The position numbers and the translations under genes are program-made. The notes under the pieces were generated by a model. That model had not been told where the DNA came from, searched no databases, and worked only from the letters and a program-made list of their open reading frames with translations. A DNA stretch of 64,000 bases, taken from positions 152,777-216,776 of the forward strand of contig NZ_NTGA01000007.1 in assembly GCF_002289575.1 (NCBI RefSeq), read 5' to 3'. Shown in pieces: positions 15,762 through 24,207 of this stretch. Within the stretch, counting starts at the first letter, position 1. Each line of letters starts with the position of its first letter. Origin of the DNA: Dietzia natronolimnaea (GTDB taxonomy: Bacteria; Actinomycetota; Actinomycetes; Mycobacteriales; Mycobacteriaceae).

Positions 15762-17462
15762 ATGGACCCCATGTCAGAGCCCAGAACCGCCGCCGCCCGC
15801 TCCCCGCTGGCAGGCGTGACCGCTTTCCTGCGCAACTCGTGGCGCACCCTCACCGCCATGCGCACAGCGCTGATCCTGCTGTTCCTCCTGGCCGTGGCCG
15901 CGATCCCGGGCGCGCTCCTTCCCCAGCGCAGTCTCAACGCGGGCAACGTCAACGACTACATCGCCGAGTCCGGGTGGCTGGGCGAGTTCTACGACCGCCT
16001 GCAGTTGTTCGACGTGTTCTCCAGCTGGTGGTTCACCGCCATCTACGTCCTGCTGTTCATCTCGCTCATCGGCTGCCTCACCCCTCGCTGCTTCGAGCTG
16101 GTCAGGCAACTGCGCACGCCCCCACCGCTCACGCCCCGGAACCTGTCGCGCCTGCCCCACCACGCCGCGTACCGCACCACCGCCACGCCCGAGCAGGCCG
16201 CCGATCAGGTGCAGGCCCAGCTCAAGGGGTGGCGGGTGCGGCGCAGCAACGGCGACGGCCGCGTCCCCGGCACCATCGAGCTCTCCTCCGAGCGCGGCTA
16301 CACGCGCGAGGTGGGCAACATCGTGTTCCACTTCGGTCTGCTCGCACTGCTCATCATGTTCGCGGCGGGCAAGTTCGTATACGCCGAGGGGATGCGGGTG
16401 ATCATCGCCAACGCCGAGTCGCCGGCCTTCTGCAACACCACTCCCAGCGCGTACGACACGTTCCGGGCGGGCCTGCTGGTCGACGGCACCGATCTCGAGC
16501 AGTTCTGTGTGAAGATCGAGGACTTCCGCGCCGACTACCTGCCCAACGGACAGGCCGAGATGTTCACCTCCAACGTGCGCTACACCGAGGAGGTCACCAC
16601 CACCGATCCCGACACGTGGGAGCCGTACGAGATGCGGGTCAACCACCCGCTGCGCATCGGCTCGGTCCGCGTCTACCTGCAGGGACACGGCTTCGCGCCC
16701 ACGTTCACCGTGACGTTCCCGAACGGTGAGACCCGCACCGACACCCAGCACTGGCAGCCGACCGAACTGCAGACCTTCCTGTCGTCGGGCATCATGCGCT
16801 TCGACCCACCGGCCGGCATGTACCCCGACCTGCGCGAGCGACGCACCCAGCAGATCGCCGTGCAGGGCCTGTTCGCGCCCACCGCGTCGTTCGACGGCAC
16901 CCTGCTGAGTTCGCGCTTCCCGAACATGGACGACCCGGCGGTGGCGATCGACGTCTACCAGGGCGACGCCGGGCTCGACACCGGGCGACCGCAGTCGATC
17001 TTCTCGCTGGACTCCGACCTCATCGAGTCGGGGGCGCTCGAGCGGCAGGCGCGCGTCAACCTGTTCCCCGGCGAGTCCACCACCCTCCCCGACGGCACCG
17101 AGGTGCGGTTCGACGGCGCCGAGGAGTTCATCAACATCCAGGTCTCCGAGGACCCCACGCAGATCTGGGTCGGCGTGGCCGCCGTCGTCATGATGGGCGG
17201 GTTGATCCTCAGCCTGATGGTGCGGCGCCGCCGCATCTGGGCGCGCGTGACCGTCGACGACGACGAGGTGACCCGTGTCGACCTGGGTGGCCTCGCCCGG
17301 ACGGACCGGATGGGCTGGGGCTCGGAGTTCGACGACCTCCGGGACAGGCTGGTCGCAGCGGCGGCGGTCACACCCGTGTTGCCCGAGGAGGCCGACTCGG
17401 GACACACTGCAACCAGTCGCGGCACCGCCGGCGACGCTCCGCGGAAGGACGACACCCGGTGA
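15762..17462 (+). CDS. resB: cytochrome c biogenesis protein ResB
   Basis: One half of the System II haem transporter/ligase. 566 aa: three N-terminal membrane segments (about residues 32-52, 75-98 and 185-205), a large extracytoplasmic domain, and a last membrane segment near residue 470 ('GVAAVVMMGGLILSLMV'). The Arg/Asp-rich cytoplasmic tail of about 80 residues is common in actinobacterial ResB. ATG 15762 or 15771 may start it. Its stop overlaps the ccsB start. The missing neighbours TlpA and CcdA lie 11 kb upstream. Confidence 0.95.
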   Translation: MDPMSEPRTAAARSPLAGVTAFLRNSWRTLTAMRTALILLFLLAVAAIPGALLPQRSLNAGNVNDYIAESGWLGEFYDRLQLFDVFSSWWFTAIYVLLFISLIGCLTPRCFELVRQLRTPPPLTPRNLSRLPHHAAYRTTATPEQAADQVQAQLKGWRVRRSNGDGRVPGTIELSSERGYTREVGNIVFHFGLLALLIMFAAGKFVYAEGMRVIIANAESPAFCNTTPSAYDTFRAGLLVDGTDLEQFCVKIEDFRADYLPNGQAEMFTSNVRYTEEVTTTDPDTWEPYEMRVNHPLRIGSVRVYLQGHGFAPTFTVTFPNGETRTDTQHWQPTELQTFLSSGIMRFDPPAGMYPDLRERRTQQIAVQGLFAPTASFDGTLLSSRFPNMDDPAVAIDVYQGDAGLDTGRPQSIFSLDSDLIESGALERQARVNLFPGESTTLPDGTEVRFDGAEEFINIQVSEDPTQIWVGVAAVVMMGGLILSLMVRRRRIWARVTVDDDEVTRVDLGGLARTDRMGWGSEFDDLRDRLVAAAAVTPVLPEEADSGHTATSRGTAGDAPRKDDTR

Positions 17463-18457
17463 ACACTCTGATACTCGCCCAGGGCCTGCCCATCGACGAG
17501 ACGCTCTCGACGTACAGCGACCTGGCGTTCCGCACCGCGTTCGGCATCTACGTCCTGGCCCTGATCGCCTCCCTGATCTACTACGCGGGGTTCCGCGTGG
17601 AGAAGGTCTCTCCGAGGCAGCTCGCCGGGGCCGGCGGGCCGGGACTCACCGAGTCCACCTCGCTGACCGACACCGGTGACGAGAACCGCGCCTCAGCGGG
17701 GAGCATGCGCTGGGCGCGGATCGCGCAGCTGTTCGTCACGATCGCCTTCGTGTTCAGTGCGTCCTCGCTGGTGCTCCGCGGGCTGGCGACCGACCGCTTC
17801 CCCTTGGGCAACATGTACGAGTTCATCCTGGCCACCACCGTGCTGGCGGTGGGCACGGGACTGGTGTTCCTGCGCAAGCCCGCGTTGCAGGTGGCGTGGC
17901 CGTTCGTCCTGGTCCCGGTGTTGCTGCTGCTGTTCTTCGGTGGGACGCACCTGTACTCCGAGGCTGCTCCGGTGGTGCCCGCACTGCGTTCGTACTGGCT
18001 GCCGATCCACGTGACGATCATCTCGTTGGGCTCGGGCATCCTGCTCATCCCGGGCGTCGTGTCGATCATGTACCTGCTGCGCGTGTGGCAGCCGCAGGGG
18101 CAGGAGAAGGGGTGGGCCACGCGACTGACCCGGCCGCTGCCCGCCGCCGAAACCCTGGACCGGTTGGCGTACCGCACCACGGTGATCGGCTTCCCGATCT
18201 TCAGCGTGGGCATCCTGCTCGGGGCGGTCTGGGCCGAGAGCGCGTGGGGCCGCTTCTGGGGCTGGGATCCCAAGGAGACCGCGTCGTTCATCTCCTGGGT
18301 CCTCTACGCCGGGTACCTCCACGCACGCGCGACCAGCGGCTGGGGCCCCAAGAAGGCGGCGTGGATCAACATCGCGGGTTTCGTGGTGTTGGCGTTCAAC
18401 CTCTTCTTCATCAACATCGTGGTCTCGGGCCTGCACTCCTACGCCGGCCTGAACTAG
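17459..18457 (+). CDS. ccsB: cytochrome c biogenesis protein CcsB (CcsA/ResC family)
   Basis: Haem-handling partner of ResB. 332 aa with about eight membrane segments. The haem-binding WWD-type motif 'WGRFWGWDPKETASFISW' is complete and lies between conserved histidines ('PIHVTIISLG' before, 'GLHSYAGLN' at the end). GTG start overlapping resB. A hairpin at 18487-18506 ends the operon. Confidence 0.96.
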   Translation: MNTLILAQGLPIDETLSTYSDLAFRTAFGIYVLALIASLIYYAGFRVEKVSPRQLAGAGGPGLTESTSLTDTGDENRASAGSMRWARIAQLFVTIAFVFSASSLVLRGLATDRFPLGNMYEFILATTVLAVGTGLVFLRKPALQVAWPFVLVPVLLLLFFGGTHLYSEAAPVVPALRSYWLPIHVTIISLGSGILLIPGVVSIMYLLRVWQPQGQEKGWATRLTRPLPAAETLDRLAYRTTVIGFPIFSVGILLGAVWAESAWGRFWGWDPKETASFISWVLYAGYLHARATSGWGPKKAAWINIAGFVVLAFNLFFINIVVSGLHSYAGLN

Positions 18458-18486
18458 TCGCTCAGCGCTCAGTCGCCGCGGCACCC

Positions 18487-18506
18487 GCCCACGCGGACGC
18501 GTGGGC
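18487..18506 (+). terminator. hairpin after ccsB
   Basis: Inverted repeat GCCCACGCG / CGCGTGGGC, 30 bases after the ccsB stop; the two-base centre means about seven or eight pairs form. No T-run. Confidence 0.5.
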
Positions 18507-18556
18507 ATGTCGTCGACCACCCGGGCCAGCTGTCTCGTGCACGCGTCCTCCTGTAG

Positions 18557-18578
18557 CGATATCATGGTCACGATATCG
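18557..18578. promoter_or_regulatory. probable VapBC autoregulatory operator
   Basis: Inverted repeat CGATATC / GATATCG with an eight-base centre, ending ten bases before the antitoxin ATG. Ribbon-helix-helix antitoxins with their toxins bind such palindromes at their own promoters. The AT content stands out from the surroundings. Confidence 0.6.
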
Positions 18579-18587
18579 GAGGTCGTC

Positions 18588-18818
18588 ATGGCAGAGCAGA
18601 TTCTGATCCGCAATCTCCCTGAGGGCACCAAAGCAGCCCTCAGGGCTCGCGCCGAGCGGCATCGACGGTCGGTTGAGGCGGAGACGCGTGAGATTCTCGC
18701 CGAGGCGCTGGCGGAGGACCCCAGCACGCTCCCGGACCTGTTGGCCGGCGACGACGGCGCCGACATCGAGTTCGAGCCCGGGCGGCTCGGTCTCACGGTC
18801 CGAGACTCGGACCTGTGA
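18588..18818 (+). CDS. FitA/VapB-type ribbon-helix-helix antitoxin
   Basis: 76 aa from ATG 18588, chosen for the GGAGG five bases upstream. The N-terminal half is the ribbon-helix-helix DNA-binding fold: strand 'EQILIRNLP', then helices '[14 protein letters not shown]' and '[14 protein letters not shown]', as in FitA and FitA-like VapB. The acidic C-terminal 30 residues would bind and block the toxin. It overlaps the toxin gene by four bases, usual for coupled toxin-antitoxin pairs. Confidence 0.9.
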   Translation: MAEQILIRNLPEGTKAALRARAERHRRSVEAETREILAEALAEDPSTLPDLLAGDDGADIEFEPGRLGLTVRDSDL

Positions 18819-19264
18819 CAGGGGCCGGGCGACGGGCCAGGTTCGTCCTCGACACCAACGTCGTATCCGCTCTTCGGGTTCGCGGACGACATCCGGCGGT
18901 GGAGGAGTGGGCTTCCGCTGTGCCTGTGACCGACCTGTTCGTGACCGCGATGACCATCAGCGAGATCGAGCGCGGAGTCATCGCTAAGGAACGGTCGGAT
19001 CCACGGCAGGGCGATGTTCTGCGCCGATGGTTCGACACTCGGGTGCTGCCGGCCTTTGCCGGCCGGGTACTGCCGTTCGACCTGACCGCGGCCCGCATCG
19101 TGGCGACGTACCGGGTCCCGGATCGCGCTCCTCTGGACGACGCCCTCATCGGTGCCGTCGCACAGGCTGCAGACATGACGGTCGCCACCCGGAACATCCG
19201 CCACTTCGAGCCGCTCGGCGTCGAGTGTGTCGATCCGTGGAAGTCGTCCGTGTCGGACCGGTAG
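18815..19264 (+). CDS. VapC/FitB-type PIN-domain toxin ribonuclease
   Basis: 149 aa PIN domain. Acidic metal ligands are in place: Asp13 in '[11 protein letters not shown]', Glu in 'TISEIERGV', and Asp in '[12 protein letters not shown]'. The end '[18 protein letters not shown]' is the usual PIN finish. It is expected to cut RNA, in many VapCs a specific tRNA, when freed from the antitoxin. GTG start within the antitoxin stop. A strong terminator follows directly. Confidence 0.92.
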   Translation: MTGAGRRARFVLDTNVVSALRVRGRHPAVEEWASAVPVTDLFVTAMTISEIERGVIAKERSDPRQGDVLRRWFDTRVLPAFAGRVLPFDLTAARIVATYRVPDRAPLDDALIGAVAQAADMTVATRNIRHFEPLGVECVDPWKSSVSDR

Positions 19265-19279
19265 CACGCATGACCTGGG

Positions 19280-19306
19280 GTGCCCTGCAACCCGGTTGCA
19301 GGGCAC
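19280..19306. terminator. strong hairpin between vapC and the DUF4287-like gene
   Basis: Perfect 12-bp stem GTGCCCTGCAAC / GTTGCAGGGCAC with a three-base loop, between convergent genes. Bidirectional use is likely. Confidence 0.75.
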
Positions 19307-19321
19307 GGAGGTGGTGGCTAT

Positions 19322-19867
19322 TCAGAGCTGCGCGAGCAGGTCCTTCCAGACGGGCTTCCAGTAGTCGATCGCCTCGGCCGAGTCGAGCTTGGTGTGTGTC
19401 AGCCCCACCGAGGACTTGCCGTTCTTCTTGTCGCTGAAGTTCAGCGCGACGCGCGTGCCGTCGGTCAGCGGGACCCGCCAGTAGCGCCACTTCTCGCTGC
19501 TCGACGTGGCCGCGGGGGCCTCGACCTCGACGCCGCCGAACTCCTCGCGGTCCCCGGCGAGGTCCACCCACGCCTGCAGCGCCGCGTCCATGTCGCCGGT
19601 CACGGTCCGCGAGGTCGACAACTGGAAGTCGCCGGTGCAGGACTGGCCCGGAACCCGTAGGCCGGCGTGCTGCTCATAGGCGATGGCCGTGCCCTGGGCC
19701 CACCACTCGGCGCGCTCGACCGACTCCGGCATCATCCCCAGGGCCGCCTTCGCGATCGCCGAATGCGCCATCTCGCGCGCGCCGGCCTGCTCGAGCATCT
19801 CGACCCACTCGTCCCACGACCGGCCGGTGGCGGAGGCGATTGCAGAGGTGTTGGAGGGCTTCGTCAT
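19322..19867 (-). CDS. DUF4287-like protein
   Basis: 181 aa. Residues 14-45 ('TGRSWDEWVEMLEQAG' then 'HSAIAKAALG') resemble DUF4287, a short helical module. The rest ('WWAQGTAIAYEQHAGLRVPG', 'KWRYWRVPLTDGTRVALNF') may be a fused SRPBCC/AHSA1-like ligand-binding part. Function is unknown. It stands alone, between two hairpins that share the core TGCCCTGC / GCAGGGCA (19280-19306 and 19947-19971). Confidence 0.75.
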   Translation of the reverse strand: MTKPSNTSAIASATGRSWDEWVEMLEQAGAREMAHSAIAKAALGMMPESVERAEWWAQGTAIAYEQHAGLRVPGQSCTGDFQLSTSRTVTGDMDAALQAWVDLAGDREEFGGVEVEAPAATSSSEKWRYWRVPLTDGTRVALNFSDKKNGKSSVGLTHTKLDSAEAIDYWKPVWKDLLAQL

Positions 19868-20226
19868 ACCCTCATGCTGCCCCAGCGGGGCGCGTGCGGT
19901 CGTCGGTTCCTCCCGCAGCCGCTCCGAAAAGTGAGCTTCCCTCCGGTGCCCTGCACCCCCTCCGCAGGGCAGCCCAGGTCACGCGGGGTTCCCGAGCGCG
20001 AGGTGAGGCCACGACCAGAGCGGAGACCACGACCAGAACCGAGACCTCGACCAGAACCGAGACCTCGACCAGAACCGAGACCACGACGACGACGACGAGT
20101 CCCGCCGCCGCGACACGGTCCCATCCGCCCGACGATCCGACCGTGCAGGTGCCAGCGACCGCGGCTCCCAGCCAACTGCCAGCGAACTGCCGGGGAACCG
20201 CCACGATCGCTCGGCATACTGTGCAC
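19868..20226. other. intergenic region with hairpin and tandem repeats upstream of the response regulator
   Basis: Holds an inverted repeat TGCCCTGC / GCAGGGCA at 19947-19971, a four-copy 18-bp tandem repeat at 20013-20084, and a possible -10 element CATACT near 20214 close to the regulator start. The frame stays open through the repeats into the regulator, coding Thr/Glu/Arg repeats, but no start with a ribosome site supports translation of it. Confidence 0.5.
20013..20084. repeat. four tandem 18-bp repeats
   Basis: Unit GACCAGAACCGAGACCTC; copies 2 and 3 are identical, copies 1 and 4 differ at three and one positions. A (GAC)n run follows. It ends 143 bases upstream of the response-regulator start. 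Confidence 0.85.
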
Positions 20227-20952
20227 GTGAACGCCACAACGAGCAACGCCCCCGACGCCCGGCCCGAGGCCCGGGTCCTGGTGGTCGACGACGAGGAGAA
20301 CATCGTCGAGCTGCTGTCGGTCTCCCTGCGATTCCAGGGCTTCGAGGTCGAGACCGCCCGCACCGGTGCCGAGGCGATCGACAAGGCCCGCCGCTTCCGT
20401 CCCGACGCGGTGATCCTGGATGTGATGATGCCGGTCATGGACGGCTTCGACGCGGTCACGCGACTGCGCGCGGACGGCTGCGACGCGCCGGTGCTGTTCC
20501 TCACCGCGCGGGACGCCGTGGCCGATCGGGTCGCCGGACTCACCCTGGGGGCCGACGACTACGTGACCAAGCCGTTCAGCCTAGAGGAGGTGGTGGCCCG
20601 GTTGCGCACGATCCTGCGCCGCGCGGGCACGCTGTCCGGGGCCGAGCGCAGCTCGCGGCTCACCTACGCCGACCTCGAGCTGGACGAGGACAGCCACGAG
20701 GTCCACAAGGCGGGCCGGGCCGTCGCGCTCTCGCCCACCGAGTTCACCCTGCTGCGCTACCTCATGGTCAACGCCGGGACGGTGCTGTCCAAGGCGCGCA
20801 TCCTCGACCACGTGTGGGACTACGACTTCGGCGGCGACGGCGGCGTGGTCGAGTCCTACGTGTCGTACCTGCGTAAGAAGATCGACACCGAGGAGCCGAG
20901 ACTCATCCACACCATCCGCGGCGTCGGCTACGTGTTGCGCGAACCGCGCTGA
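20227..20952 (+). CDS. OmpR-family response regulator
   Basis: 241 aa from the GTG at 20227 (a GTG at 20221 is also possible; a CATACT element just upstream suggests a leaderless or near-leaderless message). Receiver domain: acidic pair 'VVDDEE', phospho-acceptor Asp65 in 'VILDVMMPVMDG', Thr in 'VLFLTA', Lys in 'DYVTKPF'. C-terminal winged helix: 'LSPTEFTLLRYLMVNAG' to 'IRGVGYVLREPR'. It most resembles the TrcR/PrrA group. The stop overlaps the kinase start. Confidence 0.95.
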   Translation: MNATTSNAPDARPEARVLVVDDEENIVELLSVSLRFQGFEVETARTGAEAIDKARRFRPDAVILDVMMPVMDGFDAVTRLRADGCDAPVLFLTARDAVADRVAGLTLGADDYVTKPFSLEEVVARLRTILRRAGTLSGAERSSRLTYADLELDEDSHEVHKAGRAVALSPTEFTLLRYLMVNAGTVLSKARILDHVWDYDFGGDGGVVESYVSYLRKKIDTEEPRLIHTIRGVGYVLREPR

Positions 20953-22529
20953 TGCCCAGTTCGCCGGGCGTGCCCGCCTCGTCGTCGTCCCCGTCGTCGT
21001 CCTCCTCGTCGCCCCCGCCGACGTCCCCGTCGTCGACCTCGTCGTCGTCATCAACCTCGGCCGCTTCTCCCGCCCCGCGGCGTCGCGCGGTCCCGCTGCG
21101 GGTGAGTCTGGTCGTGCTCGCGGTGGTGCTGACCGCGCTTGCGCTGCTGGTCTCGGGGGTCGCGGTGACCCGCGCGCTGGAGGCCTCGATGCTCGAGCGG
21201 ACCGATGTCGCGCTGCACCAGGCCGAACGCGGATGGGCCCGTCCGATGGGCGACCTGCCCGCCGATGCGCCGCCCCCGCCGCCGCGCGCGCCCGGACCCG
21301 AGAGCCCGCCGAGCCGGTACTTCGTGCAGGTCAGAGACGCCGACGGCGCCGTGGTTGTGGAGATCAACGACGAGGACTCCGCACCTGACCTCGACTCGCT
21401 GGACCCGGACACCCCCACGACGGTCCCGTCCACGGGGGACGGATCGACCTCATGGCGGGCGCTGCGGTTCGACGGCCCCGGCGGGGAGAGCGTGACGGTC
21501 GCGATCCCACTGACGGAGAACCGGGCCGTGGTCCAGCGGCTGGTCTACCTGCAGGTGGGCATCGGGATCGTGGTCCTGGCGCTGCTCGCGCTGGCCGCCT
21601 ACGCGACAGTGCACCGCAGCCTGCGGCCACTGCGGGAGGTGGAGCGCACGGCGGCGGCGATCGCGGGCGGGGACCTGTCCCGACGGGTGCCGGAGCGCGA
21701 CCCGAGAACGGAGGTCGGGACACTGGCCGCGGCGGTCAACGCGATGCTCGCACGGATCCAGACCTCAATGGCCGACGCCGCCGAGGCCGAGGACGCGGCC
21801 CGCTCCTCCGCCGAGGCGGCCCGCGAGTTGGAGGCCACCGCGGTGCGGTCGGAGGCGGCGATGCGCCGGTTCGTCGCCGACGCCGGCCACGACCTCCGCA
21901 CCCCCTTGACGACGATCCGCGGGTTTGCCGAGCTCCACCGGCAGGGCGCCTCGGGCGACACCGACAGGCTGATGCGGCGCATCGAAGCCGAGGCGCGGCG
22001 CATGGGCGTGATGGTGGAGGATCTGCTGACCCTGGCGCGGCTCGACGAGCAGCGGCCGCTGGCCCGCGAGCAGGTGGACCTGCTGGGGCTGGCCGCCGAT
22101 GCGGTCCACGACGCGCGGCTCCTCGCCCCGGACCGGCGCATCGGGCTGGAGGTCATCGAGGGGCCAGGCACGCCGGAGGTGCTCGGCGACGACACGAGGC
22201 TCCGTCAGGTGCTGGGCAACCTGGTCGACAACGCCCTGGCCCACACGCCACTGGATGCCGACGTGACGGTGCGGGTCGGCACCCGCGGCGACGACGCGGT
22301 GCTTGAGGTGGCCGATCGCGGGCCCGGGATGACGCCGGAGCAGGCCGCCCGCGCCTTCGAGCGCTTCTACCGGGCCGACACCTCCCGCACCAGAGCGACC
22401 GGGGGGAGCGGGCTCGGGCTGGCGATCGTGCGGTCACTGGTGGACGCGCACGGCGGGTCAGCCAGCGTGGAGACCGCCGCCGGGCAGGGCGCGACGTTCC
22501 GGGTGCTGCTGCCGCGGGTGCAGGCCTGA
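20952..22529 (+). CDS. two-component sensor histidine kinase
   Basis: 525 aa. An odd Ser/Pro-rich, nearly pure TCG-coded N-terminus of 45 residues precedes the first membrane segment (about 52-76). An extracytoplasmic sensor region of about 120 residues, a second membrane segment (about 197-217), HAMP, a coiled stretch, and the phospho-accepting His313 in 'ADAGHDLRTPLTTIRGF' follow. The ATPase part has the N box 'LVDNALAHTP', G1 'DRGPGM', F box 'FERFYR' and G2 'GGSGLGLAIV'. Partner of the adjacent response regulator (ATG overlaps its stop). The signal is unknown. Confidence 0.94.
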   Translation: MPSSPGVPASSSSPSSSSSSPPPTSPSSTSSSSSTSAASPAPRRRAVPLRVSLVVLAVVLTALALLVSGVAVTRALEASMLERTDVALHQAERGWARPMGDLPADAPPPPPRAPGPESPPSRYFVQVRDADGAVVVEINDEDSAPDLDSLDPDTPTTVPSTGDGSTSWRALRFDGPGGESVTVAIPLTENRAVVQRLVYLQVGIGIVVLALLALAAYATVHRSLRPLREVERTAAAIAGGDLSRRVPERDPRTEVGTLAAAVNAMLARIQTSMADAAEAEDAARSSAEAARELEATAVRSEAAMRRFVADAGHDLRTPLTTIRGFAELHRQGASGDTDRLMRRIEAEARRMGVMVEDLLTLARLDEQRPLAREQVDLLGLAADAVHDARLLAPDRRIGLEVIEGPGTPEVLGDDTRLRQVLGNLVDNALAHTPLDADVTVRVGTRGDDAVLEVADRGPGMTPEQAARAFERFYRADTSRTRATGGSGLGLAIVRSLVDAHGGSASVETAAGQGATFRVLLPRVQA

Positions 22530-22638
22530 GGGACGACGACGAATGCGCTGACGGAATCTATCCGCGCGGCTGGATCGAGCAGAGGGCGGCGGCGCCGGCC
22601 GGGCAGCGTCCCGCCCTGTCGTGCCGGTCGGACCGGCC

Positions 22639-23523
22639 TCAGGACCACTGCTCCACAAAGGCGAGGGTGGCGGCGTCCGCGACCTCGGGGTCGGAGGCGG
22701 TGAGGAAGTGCTGGCCGCCCTCGACGATCTGCAGCGTGGCGGACAGGGAGCCGGTGAACCTAGAGATGCCGTCCTCGGCGTTGGCCACCGAGTACACCTG
22801 GTCGGCCGTTCCCTGCAGCCAGAGCACAGGGCAGTGCACATCGCTCAACCGTGCCTCCAGGCCGTCGCGGTCGCGGAGGTTGATGGAGCTGGTGCGCAGG
22901 CGCCGGCGGCCCTCGTCGCCGCGATAGTTGGTGCGGTAGGTCTGGATCCAGAAGTCCCGCTCCGCGTCGGAGACGTTCTCGCCGAGACCGGCACCGAGCA
23001 CCGCCACCACGAAGTCGTCGTCCACCACCCAGTCCTCGCCGACGGGCTCGGCGAGCGCCTCGATGGCGGGGCTGCAGAACTCGGCGCCGTTCCAGCAACC
23101 GCGTTCCATACTGGCCGGGCTCTCGTAGTCCATGGAGGTGCCGCAGATGACGATGCCCTCGACGGTGCCGGGATTGAGCAGCGCCATGCGCGTGGCGATC
23201 CATCCCCCCTGGGACGTGCCGAGGACGAACGCCTTGGAGATATTCAGGGCGTCGAGCACCTGCAGGGCGGCGATCGCACTGTCCCAGTAGGTGAAGTGCC
23301 GGTACCGGGCGCGGGTCTCCCCGTGGCCGTAGGGCTCGATCGCCAGCAGGTTCATCCGCGAGGCGAGATCCGCGTTGGCGAACTGCGGCCGGTACAGCTC
23401 GACCGAGGTGGTGAACGAGTTGATCATCACCAGCGTGGGCAGGGCGGGGTCGTACTGGCGGGCGAACCTGTATCCGATTGTCGATCCGCCCAGGTGGGGG
23501 ATGTCGATGGTCTGCGTCGTCAT
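22639..23523 (-). CDS. alpha/beta hydrolase
   Basis: 294 aa from ATG 23523. Nucleophile elbow 'GTSQGGW', acid in 'WLQGTADQVYS', and histidine in 'VEGGQHFLTA' give a complete triad at normal spacing, and 'PYGHGET' is the usual strand-4 turn. No signal peptide, so cytoplasmic. It stands alone, convergent to the kinase gene. Substrate not predictable; C-C hydrolases and esterases of catabolic clusters share this layout. Confidence 0.88.
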   Translation of the reverse strand: MTTQTIDIPHLGGSTIGYRFARQYDPALPTLVMINSFTTSVELYRPQFANADLASRMNLLAIEPYGHGETRARYRHFTYWDSAIAALQVLDALNISKAFVLGTSQGGWIATRMALLNPGTVEGIVICGTSMDYESPASMERGCWNGAEFCSPAIEALAEPVGEDWVVDDDFVVAVLGAGLGENVSDAERDFWIQTYRTNYRGDEGRRRLRTSSINLRDRDGLEARLSDVHCPVLWLQGTADQVYSVANAEDGISRFTGSLSATLQIVEGGQHFLTASDPEVADAATLAFVEQWS

Positions 23524-23619
23524 GGCGGAGTCTCTCTGGAGGGGAGTGCGCGAGGGGGTACTCGAACCATAGGACTCTGCCGGCGCCACGGCAGCGGATC
23601 GGCGGGTCCCGCGTGCCGG

Positions 23620-24207
23620 TCAGGCCGCCGGCGTGGTGACGACGGCGACCGTGGTCAGCGGCGGCAGGTCAAAGGCCCAGCCGCCGGTGCCCTCCGGGCG
23701 GAGCATCGCCCGCTGCGCCGAGTCGTCGAGCTGGAACGTCAGGACGATCTCGTACTCGCGGTCCGGCGACAGGCGCGTGGTCGTGGAGACCGCGGACTGC
23801 TCGCAGTCCGAGCCGACGGTCCGGGCGTCGCGGGTCGCGCCACCGGAGCGGAGTTCGGCGAAGTCGCCGGGGCCGAGGGACGACCAGCGATCCGGGCCCG
23901 CCTCTGCCGAGGTGGTGATGCTCAGGGTGAGCTCCACCCCGCAGCCGGGGGTCCGCACGATGTCGTCGATCTTCGCCGAACCGAGCTCGACGCCGTCGCG
24001 GCCCACCACCGTGAACCACCGGCCGGGCGCCACGGTCACAGGACGCCGCTGTGCTTCCGTGGCGGCCGGCTGGTCCGTTGATTCGGGCTTCGCGGCGGGC
24101 TTCTCCGCGGACTCGGTTCGCCGAACCGGCGTCGGCGACGGGCTGCGCTCAGGTGCCGCGGAGCTCCCACATCCGCAGCGCCAAGCGGAGCTCCATCGCG
24201 CGATCAC
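23620..24207 (-). CDS. DUF4352-like extracytoplasmic-type protein without signal peptide, possibly broken
   Basis: The core from about 24040 to 23620 ('GRWFTVVGRDGVELGSAKID', 'VRTPGCGVELTLSIT', 'REYEIVLTFQLDD') looks like the immunoglobulin-like DUF4352/MPT63-type fold of secreted actinobacterial proteins. Before it come a Pro/Ser/Glu linker and 'GCGSSAAPE', which looks like the start of a mature lipoprotein. The hydrophobic signal that should precede the cysteine is missing; that stretch is instead the 3' end of the PucR gene (59-base overlap if GTG 24207 is used). The start is uncertain; GTG 24039 is an alternative. A gene that lost its 5' end is the simplest reading. Confidence 0.45.
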   Translation of the reverse strand: MIARWSSAWRCGCGSSAAPERSPSPTPVRRTESAEKPAAKPESTDQPAATEAQRRPVTVAPGRWFTVVGRDGVELGSAKIDDIVRTPGCGVELTLSITTSAEAGPDRWSSLGPGDFAELRSGGATRDARTVGSDCEQSAVSTTTRLSPDREYEIVLTFQLDDSAQRAMLRPEGTGGWAFDLPPLTTVAVVTTPAA

